A stretch of DNA of 14,519 nt from Hylemonella sp. UBA2468 (lineage in GTDB: Bacteria; Pseudomonadota; Gammaproteobacteria; Burkholderiales; Burkholderiaceae_C), in NCBI GenBank assembly GCA_002342165.1, contig DDPM01000095.1, positions 1-14,519 on the forward strand, written 5' to 3'. The translations under genes and the position numbers were made by a program. Shown here piece by piece: positions 1-9,261 of this stretch. Under the pieces are notes generated by a model. That model was not told the DNA's origin. It did not search any database and worked only from the letters and a program-made list of their open reading frames with translations. The first letter of the stretch is position 1. Every line of letters begins with the position of its first letter.

Positions 1-1303
1 GACGAACGCCGCTACTTTGTGCCAGGTCAAGACCCCTGCGTTTTTGAGGTGGGTGACGAACAAAATAGAACCCGAGTCGGCCTGCTGATTTGCGAAGATG
101 CTTGGTTTGATGAACCGGCTCTCAAGGCCAAGCAGGCGGGTGCAGAAATGCTGGTGGTGATCAACGCATCGCCCTTCCATGTGGGCAAAGGCATGGAGCG
201 TGAAACTGTGATGCGACAGAGAGTGTTGGCTTGCGGTTTGCCGCTGATCTATGCTCATTTGGTAGGCGGACAAGACGAGGTGGTGTTTGAAGGCCATTCG
301 TTTGCCTTAAATGCCCAAGGTGATGTGGCGGCTCGTGCACCAAGTTTTGTAGAGCGCCTGATGTATGTAAGGGCGCAACAGGTTCATGCACACGCTTTGC
401 CAAGCCTGGGCTTTGATGTGGTGCCGGAGCATTTGGCTCAGCCTAGGTCCAGCGAGGCCGATTTATGGGACGCCTTGGTGCTGGGGGTGCGAGATTACAT
501 AGATAAAAACGGATTTCCTGGCGCCTTGTTGGGGTTGTCCGGCGGCATTGATTCGGCTTTGGTGTTGGCCATTGCGGTGGATGCCTTGGGTCCTGAGCGG
601 GTGCGTGCGGTGATGATGCCCTCACCTTACACGGCAGACATCAGCTGGCTGGATGCGCGCGATATGGCCCAGCGTATGGGCGTTCAGTACGATGAAATTT
701 CGATCTTGCCGGAATTTGAAGCGTTTACCCAATCGCTTGCCGAAGAGTTTGCGGGTCTGCCGCTGGATGCCACTGAAGAAAATATTCAAGCCCGCATCAG
801 GGGCACCTTGCTGATGGCGCTTTCAAATAAAAGCGGGCGCATTGTGTTGACTACCGGCAATAAATCCGAAATGGCCACGGGCTACTGCACGCTCTACGGC
901 GATATGGCTGGTGGCTTTGCGGTGATCAAAGATGTGGTGAAAACACAGGTGTTTGAGCTGGCGCGCTGGCGCAATGCCCACGACCCATATGGCCGAGGCG
1001 CCAACCCCATTCCGGAACGCATCATCACCCGCCCTCCCAGTGCTGAGTTGCGCCCTGACCAAAAAGACCAAGACAGTCTGCCGCCTTATGAGGTGTTGGA
1101 CGAGATTTTGGAGCGCTACATGGAAAACGACGAGTCCATTGAAAGTCTGCTGGCAAGCGGATTGAAAGCTGAAGATGTGGACAAGGTGACGCGTTTGATC
1201 AAGATCAATGAATACAAACGCAGGCAAGCACCTTTGGGCATTCGGGTCACGCACCGAAGTTTTGGCAAGGATTGGCGTTATCCTATTACCAACAAATTCA
1301 GGG

Positions 1304-1308
<5 letters not shown>
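1..1308 (+). CDS. nadE: Glutamine-dependent NAD+ synthetase, 5'-truncated by window edge
   Basis: The enzyme makes NAD+ from deamido-NAD+ and ATP, taking ammonia from glutamine through an N-terminal nitrilase-type domain. The reading frame is open from base 1 (it begins DERRYFVPG, typical of the end of the nitrilase-domain lysine region), so the GTG at 19 is not the real start. About 436 residues are visible. The family usually has roughly 540, so about 100 N-terminal residues, including the catalytic Glu and probably the Lys, lie outside. The nucleophilic Cys is in LLICEDAW (codon at 91-93). The ATP-pyrophosphatase loop SGGIDSA is encoded from 538, and TTGNKSEMATGY and GDMAGGFAVIKDV are typical of the synthetase domain. 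It ends 51 bases before glnB on the same strand. The identification is firm and only the 5' end is missing. Confidence 0.95.
1262..1289 (+). promoter_or_regulatory. Candidate sigma-70 promoter for glnB inside the nadE 3' end
   Basis: TTGGCA (1262-1267), a 16-base spacer and TATTAC (1284-1289) match the -35/-10 consensus at 5 of 6 and 4 of 6 positions. Transcription would start near 1296 and give glnB a promoter separate from nadE. This is a match by eye only and may be chance, because it lies inside coding sequence. Confidence 0.25.
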
Positions 1309-1698
<390 letters not shown>

Positions 1699-1702
1699 AG
1701 CA

Positions 1703-1725
1703 TGGCGGCGAAGCGAAGCCGACCA
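1703..1725. terminator. Weak shared hairpin between convergent glnB and LOG gene
   Basis: TGGCGGC (1703-1709) and GCCGACCA (1718-1725) can pair around an 8-base loop with a single bulged A. The hairpin fills the 27-base space between the stop codons of the two convergent genes. No clear T run follows on either strand, so it may be a weak bidirectional terminator or only a stabilising stem. Confidence 0.35.
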
Positions 1726-2310
1726 TTAAATCCGTTGCAGATGGGGTTCGGGCGTGAGCCCTGCTTTTTGAACCAAATCAGGCAGCAGCGTTAGTGGCGA
1801 CTCGTCAATTTGTACCAAGTTCATTTGCCAATCGGAAAGCAGTTCTTGCGTCACGCTGGTCTGTAAAAACGCCAACAGGTGGTTGAAGTAGCCCGCCGTA
1901 TTCATAATGCCAATAGGCTTATCGTGGTAGCCCAGTTGCCGCCAAGTCCACACTTCAAACAGTTCTTCTAATGTGCCGATGCCCCCGGGCAGGGCCACAA
2001 ACACGTCGGATCGCTCTGCCATGAGGCGTTTGCGTTCATGCATGGTTTCCACCAAGACCAGCTCTTGGCATTGGGTAAAGGCCATTTCTCGTTCCATGAG
2101 AGCTTTGGGGATGATGCCCACCACCCGGCCCTGCGCCTCAAGAGTGGCCTGAGCCACCACACCCATCAAGCCCGCTTTGCCGCCGCCGTACACAAGTTGC
2201 CCGCCGTGCTGACCAATCCATCGCCCGACCTGCTGGGCCACTTGGGCAAACTGCGGTTCTAAGCCCGGCTTGGAGCCGCAGTAAACACATACGCTGAATG
2301 CGGGTTTCAT
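1726..2310 (-). CDS. LOG-family (TIGR00730) phosphoribohydrolase-like protein
   Basis: This is a 194-residue Rossmann-fold protein of the LOG / TIGR00730 family, once called lysine decarboxylase-like. Characterised members hydrolyse nucleoside 5'-monophosphates and release a base (cytokinin activation in plants and actinobacteria). Visible hallmarks are VCVYCGS at residues 7-13, the glycine-rich YGGGKAGLMG at 41-50, the conserved Arg region MHERKRLM at 90-97, and the signature PGGIGTLEE at 108-116 containing the catalytic Glu. The ATG at 2310 is preferred because the family begins right at the VCVYCGS strand. The longer ORF (to 2385) would run into the upstream gene. It is the last gene of the operon, 10 bases after the RDD gene. 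The substrate in this bacterium is unknown. Confidence 0.9.
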   Translation of the reverse strand: MKPAFSVCVYCGSKPGLEPQFAQVAQQVGRWIGQHGGQLVYGGGKAGLMGVVAQATLEAQGRVVGIIPKALMEREMAFTQCQELVLVETMHERKRLMAERSDVFVALPGGIGTLEELFEVWTWRQLGYHDKPIGIMNTAGYFNHLLAFLQTSVTQELLSDWQMNLVQIDESPLTLLPDLVQKAGLTPEPHLQRI

Positions 2311-2320
2311 TGTGTAGGCT

Positions 2321-2836
2321 TCATGTGGGGGCTGTGAAAGTGCGAGCGTCCACAAGGCGTGTACCGGCCAAGGCGTCGTGCACAAACTGCCGTTGCGGAT
2401 GGAACCAAGCCAACAGCGCCCACACCCATACCCAGCCAGACACGATTAGCGCGATTTCTGGACCACTCAAAGCAAATGGGGCAATGGCCGCCAAGGGTGG
2501 CAGAAACCAAAGCCAAGAGCACACATAGCGAGCCAGCGCCCGCAGTTGTGTGAGGGGCTGACCTTGATGGTCCACCACACGTATATGCCAGGTTTTCATG
2601 GCAAGCGTTTGACCCTTGGACCAAAACCAGGTGAAGTAAATGCCCAGTATTAAAAACAAAAACGCTTGTTGGCCCCAGCGGTTATCCAGGGCGTGACGGG
2701 TTTGTGTAAGTGCGCTGAAGAGGTAATCAGCAATGAACACCACGCCAAAGAGCAAGATGCCCTCGTAAAACCAGCAGGCCATACGCCGAGGCAGTGGTGG
2801 TGCAAGGTAATGATCCGAGGGTGGTGAACTGTTCAT
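2321..2836 (-). CDS. RDD-family inner-membrane protein
   Basis: A 171-residue membrane protein with RDD-family features. RRMACWFYEG starts transmembrane helix 1 (about residues 22-43). SKGQTLAMKTWHIRVVD (about 73-89) and the C-terminal HDALAGTRLVD (153-163) match the usual GQTxGMxxxxLRVVD and HDxLAGTRxV signatures. Four hydrophobic segments fit at about 22-43, 57-72, 105-122 and 127-145. The first family Asp appears as Glu25. Some RDD proteins have been linked to ion or compatible-solute transport, but most have no known function and none is assigned here. The gene lies 14 bases after the DUF3106 gene and 10 bases before the LOG gene, so it is very probably cotranscribed. No strong ribosome binding site is visible. 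Confidence 0.88.
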   Translation of the reverse strand: MNSSPPSDHYLAPPLPRRMACWFYEGILLFGVVFIADYLFSALTQTRHALDNRWGQQAFLFLILGIYFTWFWSKGQTLAMKTWHIRVVDHQGQPLTQLRALARYVCSWLWFLPPLAAIAPFALSGPEIALIVSGWVWVWALLAWFHPQRQFVHDALAGTRLVDARTFTAPT

Positions 2837-2850
2837 TGCAAATGAACAAA

Positions 2851-3729
2851 TTATTTAGCAGAAGTGGGCTTTGGCAGCAGGGTGTTGTTTTGAAGGGGTG
2901 GAGTAAAGCGCTTGACCTCGTCGGTCTTGGCAGAGTGGCGTGTGGTGATATTTTCAGAAAGCTTATTGTTGGCTTGTGGCTTCACTGTGGTGGCGCCTGT
3001 AGGTTTGATTAGTGAAGCTTGAGCCAGCTTGCGTTTTTCTTCATCAGAAAGTTCTTGATAGGCTTGCCAATGTGCCGCTTTTTGTTGGGCGTCCATGGAT
3101 TTGCTGTCCACAAAGGCCAATCGGGCTTGTGTGCGTTCTTTACGGCTCAGGGCCACCCACTCGCTCATGCGCAAGTGCCACTTTTCTTGTTCAGCAAAAG
3201 AAAGCTTGCCAAAGTTTTTGGATATCTCAAGCCATTTGCGTTTGCTCACCAAAGGCATGTCGGTCCAACGCTGCTCAAGAGGGGCCAGTGCTTTTTGTTG
3301 AGCAACCGTTAAATCGTGCCAACGCGGCTTGTTATTGGCAGCAGGTGCTGTTTTTCTAGTAGCTGCATCCTCAGGCAAAGGCGCAAATGCATTTTGAATG
3401 GTGAGGTTTGGGCTGGGCAGGATGGGTGGGCTTTCGAGATTGACTGGATTGGCTGAATTTAAAGAAGAGCCAGCGGGTGTGTTGTCAGCAGCAGAACCTT
3501 CAGTGGTCAAGGCTGATGAAGCCAAAGAGGTCGTAGCAGCCGAAGTAACAGCTGTACCAGCATCAGTAGGCGGGGAACTGTTACCGGTAATGTTGCTAAC
3601 GGTAGCTACTTGAGCCCATGCTTGCGGAAAAGCTAGAAAAAGACTTAAAACCAGCACCCATGACAAAACCAAGAACGACACCCTGCCCATTGATGGGAAG
3701 AAGTGGGAGACTTGGTTAAGAAATGTCAT
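2851..3729 (-). CDS. DUF3106 secreted protein of unknown function
   Basis: A 292-residue protein with an N-terminal signal peptide: hydrophobic core about 17-34 and a likely cleavage after AWA (residue 39). A Ser/Thr/Ala/Pro-rich, low-complexity linker spans about 40-135. The conserved DUF3106 block lies at about 136-240, with repeated Trp/Leu/Arg helical units such as PRWHDLT, KRKWLEIS, RMSEWVAL and SRKERTQARL. A basic, Asn/Thr-rich tail follows. The pattern suggests an exported, helical periplasmic protein, reminiscent in layout of stress-sensing periplasmic proteins. That comparison is inference only. It follows the DUF3619 gene by 38 bases and precedes the RDD gene by 14. A shorter start at codon 14 (3690) is possible and keeps the signal peptide core. 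Confidence 0.85.
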   Translation of the reverse strand: MTFLNQVSHFFPSMGRVSFLVLSWVLVLSLFLAFPQAWAQVATVSNITGNSSPPTDAGTAVTSAATTSLASSALTTEGSAADNTPAGSSLNSANPVNLESPPILPSPNLTIQNAFAPLPEDAATRKTAPAANNKPRWHDLTVAQQKALAPLEQRWTDMPLVSKRKWLEISKNFGKLSFAEQEKWHLRMSEWVALSRKERTQARLAFVDSKSMDAQQKAAHWQAYQELSDEEKRKLAQASLIKPTGATTVKPQANNKLSENITTRHSAKTDEVKRFTPPLQNNTLLPKPTSAK

Positions 3730-3767
3730 GGAGCTTTAAGGTGTGAATAGAACAGCTTGATAAGTTG

Positions 3768-4205
3768 TCAATTGGTTGGAGCGGTCACGTCCAGTCGATT
3801 TTTAAGAAACTGGGCAAAACCTGGGTCGGTGTAGGCGGCAGGGGGAAGTTCGTCAGCCAAAATGGCAGAGTCAATTTCGGCCAAGTCTTGGGCTAAAAAG
3901 TTATCGCTAAAGTTGTCCATCAGCACCAAGCCCGCTAGCAAAGCCAGTAGAGGAATGAAAGACACCAGTTTGGGCCAAAACGTGTGATGTGAAAACCCCC
4001 CCAATTGGAGAGTAGCTTGACCTATCTTGGATGTAAAAGAAGTGGCCAGTTGTGTGTTGGTTGGATACAGGTCAAGGGCACGCACACGTCCTGCCCTGAG
4101 TCGCTCGGCAATATCACGAGGCAAGTCTTGTGCGGCGTCGTTCAGGCGTGCAGCCAATCGCAAACCAAACTGGTCGGAAGCTTGCAATTTAGTCGTGTTG
4201 TTCAT
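3768..4205 (-). CDS. DUF3619 membrane protein, putative anti-sigma factor
   Basis: A 145-residue protein with an N-terminal cytoplasmic part (LPRDIAERLRAGRVRAL at 28-44 is the DUF3619 hallmark), one transmembrane segment about 78-98, and a short acidic C-terminal part with the conserved ADELPPAAYTDPGFAQFL. The start is the ATG at 4205, which overlaps the sigma-factor stop as ATGA (4202-4205) and has a strong Shine-Dalgarno (AAAGGAG, bases 4219-4213) 7 bases upstream. The overlap and topology (one helix, N-terminus inside, right after an ECF sigma gene) are what an anti-sigma factor would show. The domain itself is uncharacterised, so this role is inferred from context. Confidence 0.87.
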   Translation of the reverse strand: MNNTTKLQASDQFGLRLAARLNDAAQDLPRDIAERLRAGRVRALDLYPTNTQLATSFTSKIGQATLQLGGFSHHTFWPKLVSFIPLLALLAGLVLMDNFSDNFLAQDLAEIDSAILADELPPAAYTDPGFAQFLKNRLDVTAPTN

Positions 4206-4777
4206 AGGCGGACTCCTTTGAGTTTCAATGCTTTGCTGAGGGCTGCAACCGCTCTGGAACAGTGGGTTTTGACACTGCCTTCTGAGCAACCCATGGCTGC
4301 GGCTGTTTCAGCAACATCCAATTCTTCCCAATAACGCATGAGAAAGGCTTCTCGTTGACGTGCGGGGAGTGCTTGAATTTCTTTTTCGATCATATGGAGC
4401 GTCTGTGAACGTTCTAGTGCGGTTTCAGTGCTCTCAGATTCTTCTTTCAGGACGCTAAGGTGACTCAGGTCGAGGTTTTCCAACAATTCAAAGTCGGCCT
4501 CAGAGTCATCGGAATGATAGTTGCCAAGGTTGCTAAAAATAGCATTTCGGGTTTTTTGGCGCCTGAACCAATCCAGGGTGCTGTTGGTCAGAATTCGCTG
4601 AAACAACATTGGAAGCTCGTCGGGCTCTTTATGGCTGTAATGCTCTACCAGCTTCATCATGCTGTCTTGCACAATATCCAGTGCGGCCTCATCGTCACGC
4701 ACATGGTAAACGGCTCGTTTGAACGCTCGGCGTTCCACACTTTTAAGAAAGTCCGAGAGCTCTCGTGGTGTTGCCAA
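4202..4777 (-). CDS. ECF-type RNA polymerase sigma factor
   Basis: A 191-residue group 4 sigma factor. Region 2 spans about residues 10-77 (AALDIVQDSMMKLVEHY, core binding; PMLFQRILTNSTLDWFRRQKTRN, -10 recognition). An acidic linker covers about 85-125. Region 4 spans about 128-183, with the helix-turn-helix in LDVAETAAAMGCSEGSVKTHCSRA for the -35 element. The start appears to be TTG at 4777, because the frame is closed by TGA four codons upstream and the next in-frame ATG (residue 40) would delete region 2. Remembered relatives also begin near M-A-T-x-R-E-L-S-D-F. An out-of-frame ATG followed by seven A lies just upstream. It heads the operon with DUF3619, DUF3106, RDD and LOG genes. Stimulus and regulon are unknown. 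Confidence 0.92.
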   Translation of the reverse strand: MATPRELSDFLKSVERRAFKRAVYHVRDDEAALDIVQDSMMKLVEHYSHKEPDELPMLFQRILTNSTLDWFRRQKTRNAIFSNLGNYHSDDSEADFELLENLDLSHLSVLKEESESTETALERSQTLHMIEKEIQALPARQREAFLMRYWEELDVAETAAAMGCSEGSVKTHCSRAVAALSKALKLKGVRL

Positions 4778-4809
4778 GATGCGTTTTTTTCATGATGTGA
4801 ACTCGTTAA

Positions 4810-4818
4810 ATTATGTCA
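4810..4818 (-). promoter_or_regulatory. Candidate extended -10 promoter for the sigma-factor operon
   Basis: On the minus strand TGACATAAT matches the extended -10 element TGnTATAAT at all but one position, about 33 bases upstream of the TTG start. No -35 box is seen at the right distance, as is common for extended -10 promoters. An alternative is TTGACC (bases 4860-4855, minus strand) with a 17-base spacer, but its -10 is poor (TAGGGG). Confidence 0.4.
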
Positions 4819-4878
4819 TGCCATAATCCTACCCCTAGCAAATAGAAGCAAACGGGTCAAAGTTCGATGCGGCATGAC
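4815..4878. repeat. Eight-base inverted repeat in the sigma-ilvB divergent region
   Basis: GTCATGCC (4815-4822) and GGCATGAC (4871-4878) are exact reverse complements, 48 bases apart. The left copy sits between the two extended -10 elements and the right copy lies 9 bases before the upstream-ORF ATG. They could be paired operator half-sites or a chance repeat. No known regulator motif is recognised. Confidence 0.45.
4819..4827 (+). promoter_or_regulatory. Candidate extended -10 promoter for ilvB
   Basis: TGCCATAAT on the plus strand is the mirror image of the minus-strand element, because both lie in the palindrome ATTATG-TCATGC-CATAAT (4810-4827). Transcription would start near 4834 and give an ilvB leader of about 145 bases that includes the upstream ORF. 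There is no matching -35 box, and no better promoter was found in the 200-base gap. Confidence 0.35.
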
Positions 4879-4886
4879 TGGCATCC

Positions 4887-4982
4887 ATGGCTTTGATCTC
4901 AAGTCTTGACGTCTTGCCACAAGCACCGACGAAAAGGCACCCTAGGTTTTTCGTTAGAGAAAATCACAAAGGTTCATCATGA
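4887..4982 (+). CDS. Possible 31-residue upstream ORF / leader of ilvB
   Basis: The ORF starts at ATG 4887 and ends at TGA 4980-4982, overlapping the ilvB ATG (4979-4981) in a different frame. Its first ten residues ([10 protein letters not shown]) include three Leu, one Ile and one Val. Its second half is basic. It has no visible Shine-Dalgarno. No terminator-like hairpin with a T run lies between it and ilvB, so classical attenuation is not supported. Translational coupling through the ATGA overlap is possible. It may also be a chance ORF. Confidence 0.3.
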   Translation: MALISSLDVLPQAPTKRHPRFFVRENHKGSS

Positions 4983-6763
4983 ATTCATCTTCAGCCGAAG
5001 TGTCTTCGGCAACTCAATCGGATGCGTCGGCGCATTCCGCGGATCTGGAGCTGCGCGGCGCAGAAATTTTGGTCAAGGCACTTGCTGCAGAAGGCGTCAA
5101 GTTCGTTTGGGGCTACCCCGGTGGTGCAGTTCTGCACATTTATGACGCCTTGTACAAACAAGAATCCATCCAGCACGTGCTTGTGAGGCACGAACAAGCT
5201 GCAGTCCATGCGGCAGACGGTTACGCCCGCGCAACAGGCGATGTAGGCGTGGCCCTGGTGACTTCGGGTCCTGGTGTAACCAATGCTGTCACCGGCATTG
5301 CAACCGCATATATGGACAGCATACCCATGGTTATTTTGACAGGGCAAGTGCCGTTGCCCGCCATTGGTCTTGATGCGTTTCAGGAATGCGACACCGTGGG
5401 CATTACACGACCCATCGTCAAGCACAACTTTTTGGTCAAAGACCCCAAAGACATGGCTGACATCATGAAGAAAGCCTTCTTCATTGCCAGGTCCGGGCGG
5501 CCTGGTCCTGTGGTAGTGGACATTCCCAAAGATGTGTCCTTTAAGAAAGCGGCTTACTCGGGCTACCCCGACCAGGTCGAAATGCGTTCTTACAACCCTG
5601 TACGCAAGGGTCATTCAGGGCAAATCCGCAAGGCCTTGCAGCTGCTGCTGGCCGCCAAACGGCCCTACATTTACACTGGAGGGGGTGTGCTGATGAGCAA
5701 TGCCTCTCCTGAGTTGCGCACCTTGGTGGACATGTTGGGTTACCCCTGCACCAATACTTTGATGGGCTTGGGCGCCTATCCCGCCAGCGATCGCAAATTT
5801 TTAGGCATGTTGGGTATGCACGGCACCGTGGAAGCGAACAACGCCATGCAAAACTGCGATGTGCTTTTGGCAGTTGGAGCGCGCTTTGATGACCGCGTGA
5901 TTGGCAACCCCAAGCACTTTGCACAAAACGAGCGAAAAATCATCCACATTGACATTGACCCCTCCAGCATTTCCAAGCGAGTGAAGGTGGATATCCCCAT
6001 TGTGGGAGATGTCAAAGATGTGCTGATCGAAATGATCGGCTTGGTCAAGGAATCTTCACAGCACCCCGACGTGCAAGCTTTGAATGAATGGTGGCAGACC
6101 ATTGAAGCCTGGCGCCAACGCGATTGTCTGAAATACGACCGCAGCAACTCCGAAGTCATCAAGCCTCAATTTGTGGTGGAAACGCTCTGGAACATGACAC
6201 GGGATTCAGATGCTTACATCACTTCTGATGTGGGACAGCACCAAATGTGGGCCGCTCAATACTACAAATTTGACGAGCCGCGCCGTTGGATCAACTCGGG
6301 TGGTTTAGGCACTATGGGGGTGGGCATTCCATACGCCATGGGCATCAAGTTGGCCAAGCCAGAAAGTGAAGTTTTTTGCGTCACAGGCGAAGGTTCGGTG
6401 CAAATGTGCATCCAAGAGCTCTCCACTTGCTTGCAGTACAACACCCCCATCAAAATCATCGCGCTCAACAACCGCTATTTGGGTATGGTGCGGCAGTGGC
6501 AGGAAATTGAATACTCAGGCCGCTACAGCCACAGCTATATGGACGCTTTGCCCAACTTTGTGAAACTGGCCGAAGCCTACGGCCATGTGGGCATGCTCAT
6601 TGAGCGTCCGGAAGATGTGGAGCCCGCCCTGCGCGAGGCCCGCAAGCTCAAAGACCGAACCGTGTTCATGGATTTCAGAACCGACCCCACGGAAAACGTG
6701 TTTCCTATGGTGCAAGCAGGCAAAGGCATTACCGAAATGCTGCTCGGCTCGGAAGATCTATAA
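4979..6763 (+). CDS. ilvB: Acetolactate synthase, large catalytic subunit
   Basis: A ThDP/FAD enzyme that condenses two pyruvates to 2-acetolactate (valine/leucine route) or pyruvate with 2-oxobutyrate to 2-aceto-2-hydroxybutyrate (isoleucine route). The 594 residues match the biosynthetic type. The catalytic Glu is E72 in [29 protein letters not shown], the central FAD-domain [11 protein letters not shown] (297-307) and the C-terminal ThDP domain with GLGTMGVG (442-449) follow. The ThDP motif begins GEGSVQM (470-476) and ends at NN (497-498). The usual first motif is GDG, and the Glu here appears to be a betaproteobacterial habit. It has a good Shine-Dalgarno AAAGG (4968-4972). It is followed 9 bases later by the regulatory subunit gene, and the two form one holoenzyme. 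Confidence 0.97.
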   Translation: MNSSSAEVSSATQSDASAHSADLELRGAEILVKALAAEGVKFVWGYPGGAVLHIYDALYKQESIQHVLVRHEQAAVHAADGYARATGDVGVALVTSGPGVTNAVTGIATAYMDSIPMVILTGQVPLPAIGLDAFQECDTVGITRPIVKHNFLVKDPKDMADIMKKAFFIARSGRPGPVVVDIPKDVSFKKAAYSGYPDQVEMRSYNPVRKGHSGQIRKALQLLLAAKRPYIYTGGGVLMSNASPELRTLVDMLGYPCTNTLMGLGAYPASDRKFLGMLGMHGTVEANNAMQNCDVLLAVGARFDDRVIGNPKHFAQNERKIIHIDIDPSSISKRVKVDIPIVGDVKDVLIEMIGLVKESSQHPDVQALNEWWQTIEAWRQRDCLKYDRSNSEVIKPQFVVETLWNMTRDSDAYITSDVGQHQMWAAQYYKFDEPRRWINSGGLGTMGVGIPYAMGIKLAKPESEVFCVTGEGSVQMCIQELSTCLQYNTPIKIIALNNRYLGMVRQWQEIEYSGRYSHSYMDALPNFVKLAEAYGHVGMLIERPEDVEPALREARKLKDRTVFMDFRTDPTENVFPMVQAGKGITEMLLGSEDL

Positions 6764-6772
6764 GGCCAAGAC

Positions 6773-8301
<1,529 letters not shown>

Positions 8302-8318
8302 GGCCACACTTCGTGTCC

Positions 8319-9152
8319 ATGACACCACAAAACCCGCAAGACACTTTGTCTGAAATCACTGAGTCCAACATCCCACAGGAAAAGGAACGTAAACCTCCCA
8401 AAGGAATTTACATGTTGCCCAACCTGGTGACTTTGGCAGCCTTGTTTGGCGGGTTTTATGCGATCGTCATGGCCATGAACGGCCGGTTTGATTTGGCTGC
8501 TCTGGGTGTTTTTTGCGCCATGGTTCTTGATGGTCTGGACGGCCGAATTGCCCGAATGACCAACACCCAAAGCGCCTTTGGCGAGCAAATGGATTCTCTG
8601 GCAGACATGGTGTCGTTTGGTGCTGCACCCGCCTTAATTGCCTATGAGTGGGCCTTGCGCGGCTTGGGCCGTTGGGGTTGGATTGCTGCATTTGTGTTCT
8701 GTGCTTGCGCGGCTCTCAGATTGGCGCGCTTCAACGTCAACACCGCGGTGGTGGACAAGCGGTTTTTTCAGGGTTTGCCTTCCCCTGCGGCTGCTGCCCT
8801 GGTTGTTGGCTTCTTATGGCTGATGATTGAGCTTGAAGTTTCCGGTCCAGCCGTGGCTTGGCCCATGTTTGTCATGTGTCTCTATGCGGGTCTGACCATG
8901 GTGAGCAATGTGCCGTTTTACAGTTTCAAAGACTTGCAAATGCGCCGCAGCGTTCCGTTTGTGGTCATTGTGTTGATTGTGTTGGCCATTGGCGTGGTCA
9001 ACATTCATCCGCCTACCATCTTGTTTGGCGCGTTCATGGTGTATGGCTTGAGCGGTTATGCGGTTTACAGCTGGCGCAAAGCCCGAGGCTTGCGAACCAG
9101 CGTCATCAGCATGTCTACCGAAGAGCCTGAAGAAAAGGGCCTGCACCAGTAA
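8319..9152 (+). CDS. pssA: CDP-diacylglycerol-serine O-phosphatidyltransferase
   Basis: An integral membrane enzyme that makes phosphatidylserine, the precursor of phosphatidylethanolamine, from CDP-diacylglycerol and L-serine. The CDP-alcohol phosphotransferase motif is complete: D71-G-x-D74-G-x-x-A-R79, eight residues, G88, D92 and D96 (DGLDGRIAR to GEQMDSLAD). Six to eight hydrophobic helices follow across 277 residues. A polar N-terminal tail of about 30 residues precedes the membrane part. The start is uncertain. ATG 8319 is chosen, but GTG 8313 lies 9 bases after GAGG (8300-8303) and is also plausible. The gene starts 17 bases after ilvC and is probably in the same transcript, although it serves lipid synthesis. 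This linkage seems common in the group. Confidence 0.93.
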   Translation: MTPQNPQDTLSEITESNIPQEKERKPPKGIYMLPNLVTLAALFGGFYAIVMAMNGRFDLAALGVFCAMVLDGLDGRIARMTNTQSAFGEQMDSLADMVSFGAAPALIAYEWALRGLGRWGWIAAFVFCACAALRLARFNVNTAVVDKRFFQGLPSPAAAALVVGFLWLMIELEVSGPAVAWPMFVMCLYAGLTMVSNVPFYSFKDLQMRRSVPFVVIVLIVLAIGVVNIHPPTILFGAFMVYGLSGYAVYSWRKARGLRTSVISMSTEEPEEKGLHQ

Positions 9153-9169
9153 ACAGACCGCGTCAATCA

Positions 9170-9195
9170 TTGCAACTGTATTTTTATGGTAAATT
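9170..9195 (+). promoter_or_regulatory. Candidate promoter of the leuA leader
   Basis: TGGTAAATT (9187-9195) resembles an extended -10 element. TTGCAA (9170-9175) could be a -35, but its spacing of 14 is short. A start near 9202 would fall on the ATG of the leader peptide. No other good candidate was found in the gap after pssA. Confidence 0.35.
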
Positions 9196-9201
9196 GAAAT
9201 C

Positions 9202-9261
9202 ATGTTAATCAGGTTCTGGGTTTTGCTTTTTCTACTGCGGCCTAACGGGCGGAATCAGTAG
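9202..9261 (+). CDS. leuL: leuA leader peptide (leucine attenuator)
   Basis: A 19-codon ORF that reads MLIRFWVLLFLLR and then PNGRNQ, ending TAG at 9259-9261. Five of its residues are Leu, four of them within five codons (9223-9237), with Ile and Val nearby. It is followed directly by an antiterminator/terminator pair and leuA, the classical arrangement of leucine-sensing attenuation. Ribosomes stalled at the Leu codons when Leu-tRNA is scarce would favour read-through. There is no Shine-Dalgarno, and the proposed -10 would place the transcript start on or within a few bases of the ATG, so translation may be leaderless. The ORF is short, but context makes it convincing. Confidence 0.85.
   Translation: MLIRFWVLLFLLRPNGRNQ

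Noticed and set aside
823..1254. 143-codon minus-strand ORF opposite nadE
   Set aside because: It lies fully antisense to a conserved domain of nadE and its translation shows no recognisable family, so it is a shadow frame.
1262..1276. Sigma-54 promoter before glnB
   Set aside because: The GG and GC pairs are 9 bases apart instead of 10, and no NtrC-like site was seen.
2311..2385. Longer start for the LOG-family protein
   Set aside because: It would read through the end of the RDD gene and add residues that the family lacks. The ATG at 2310 fits.
4206..4289. Longer start for the DUF3619 protein
   Set aside because: It would overlap deeply with sigma region 4. The ATG at 4205 has a strong Shine-Dalgarno and the ATGA overlap.
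4906..5145. 79-codon plus-strand ORF overlapping the start of ilvB
   Set aside because: It starts at TTG without a ribosome binding site and runs out of frame through conserved ilvB coding sequence.
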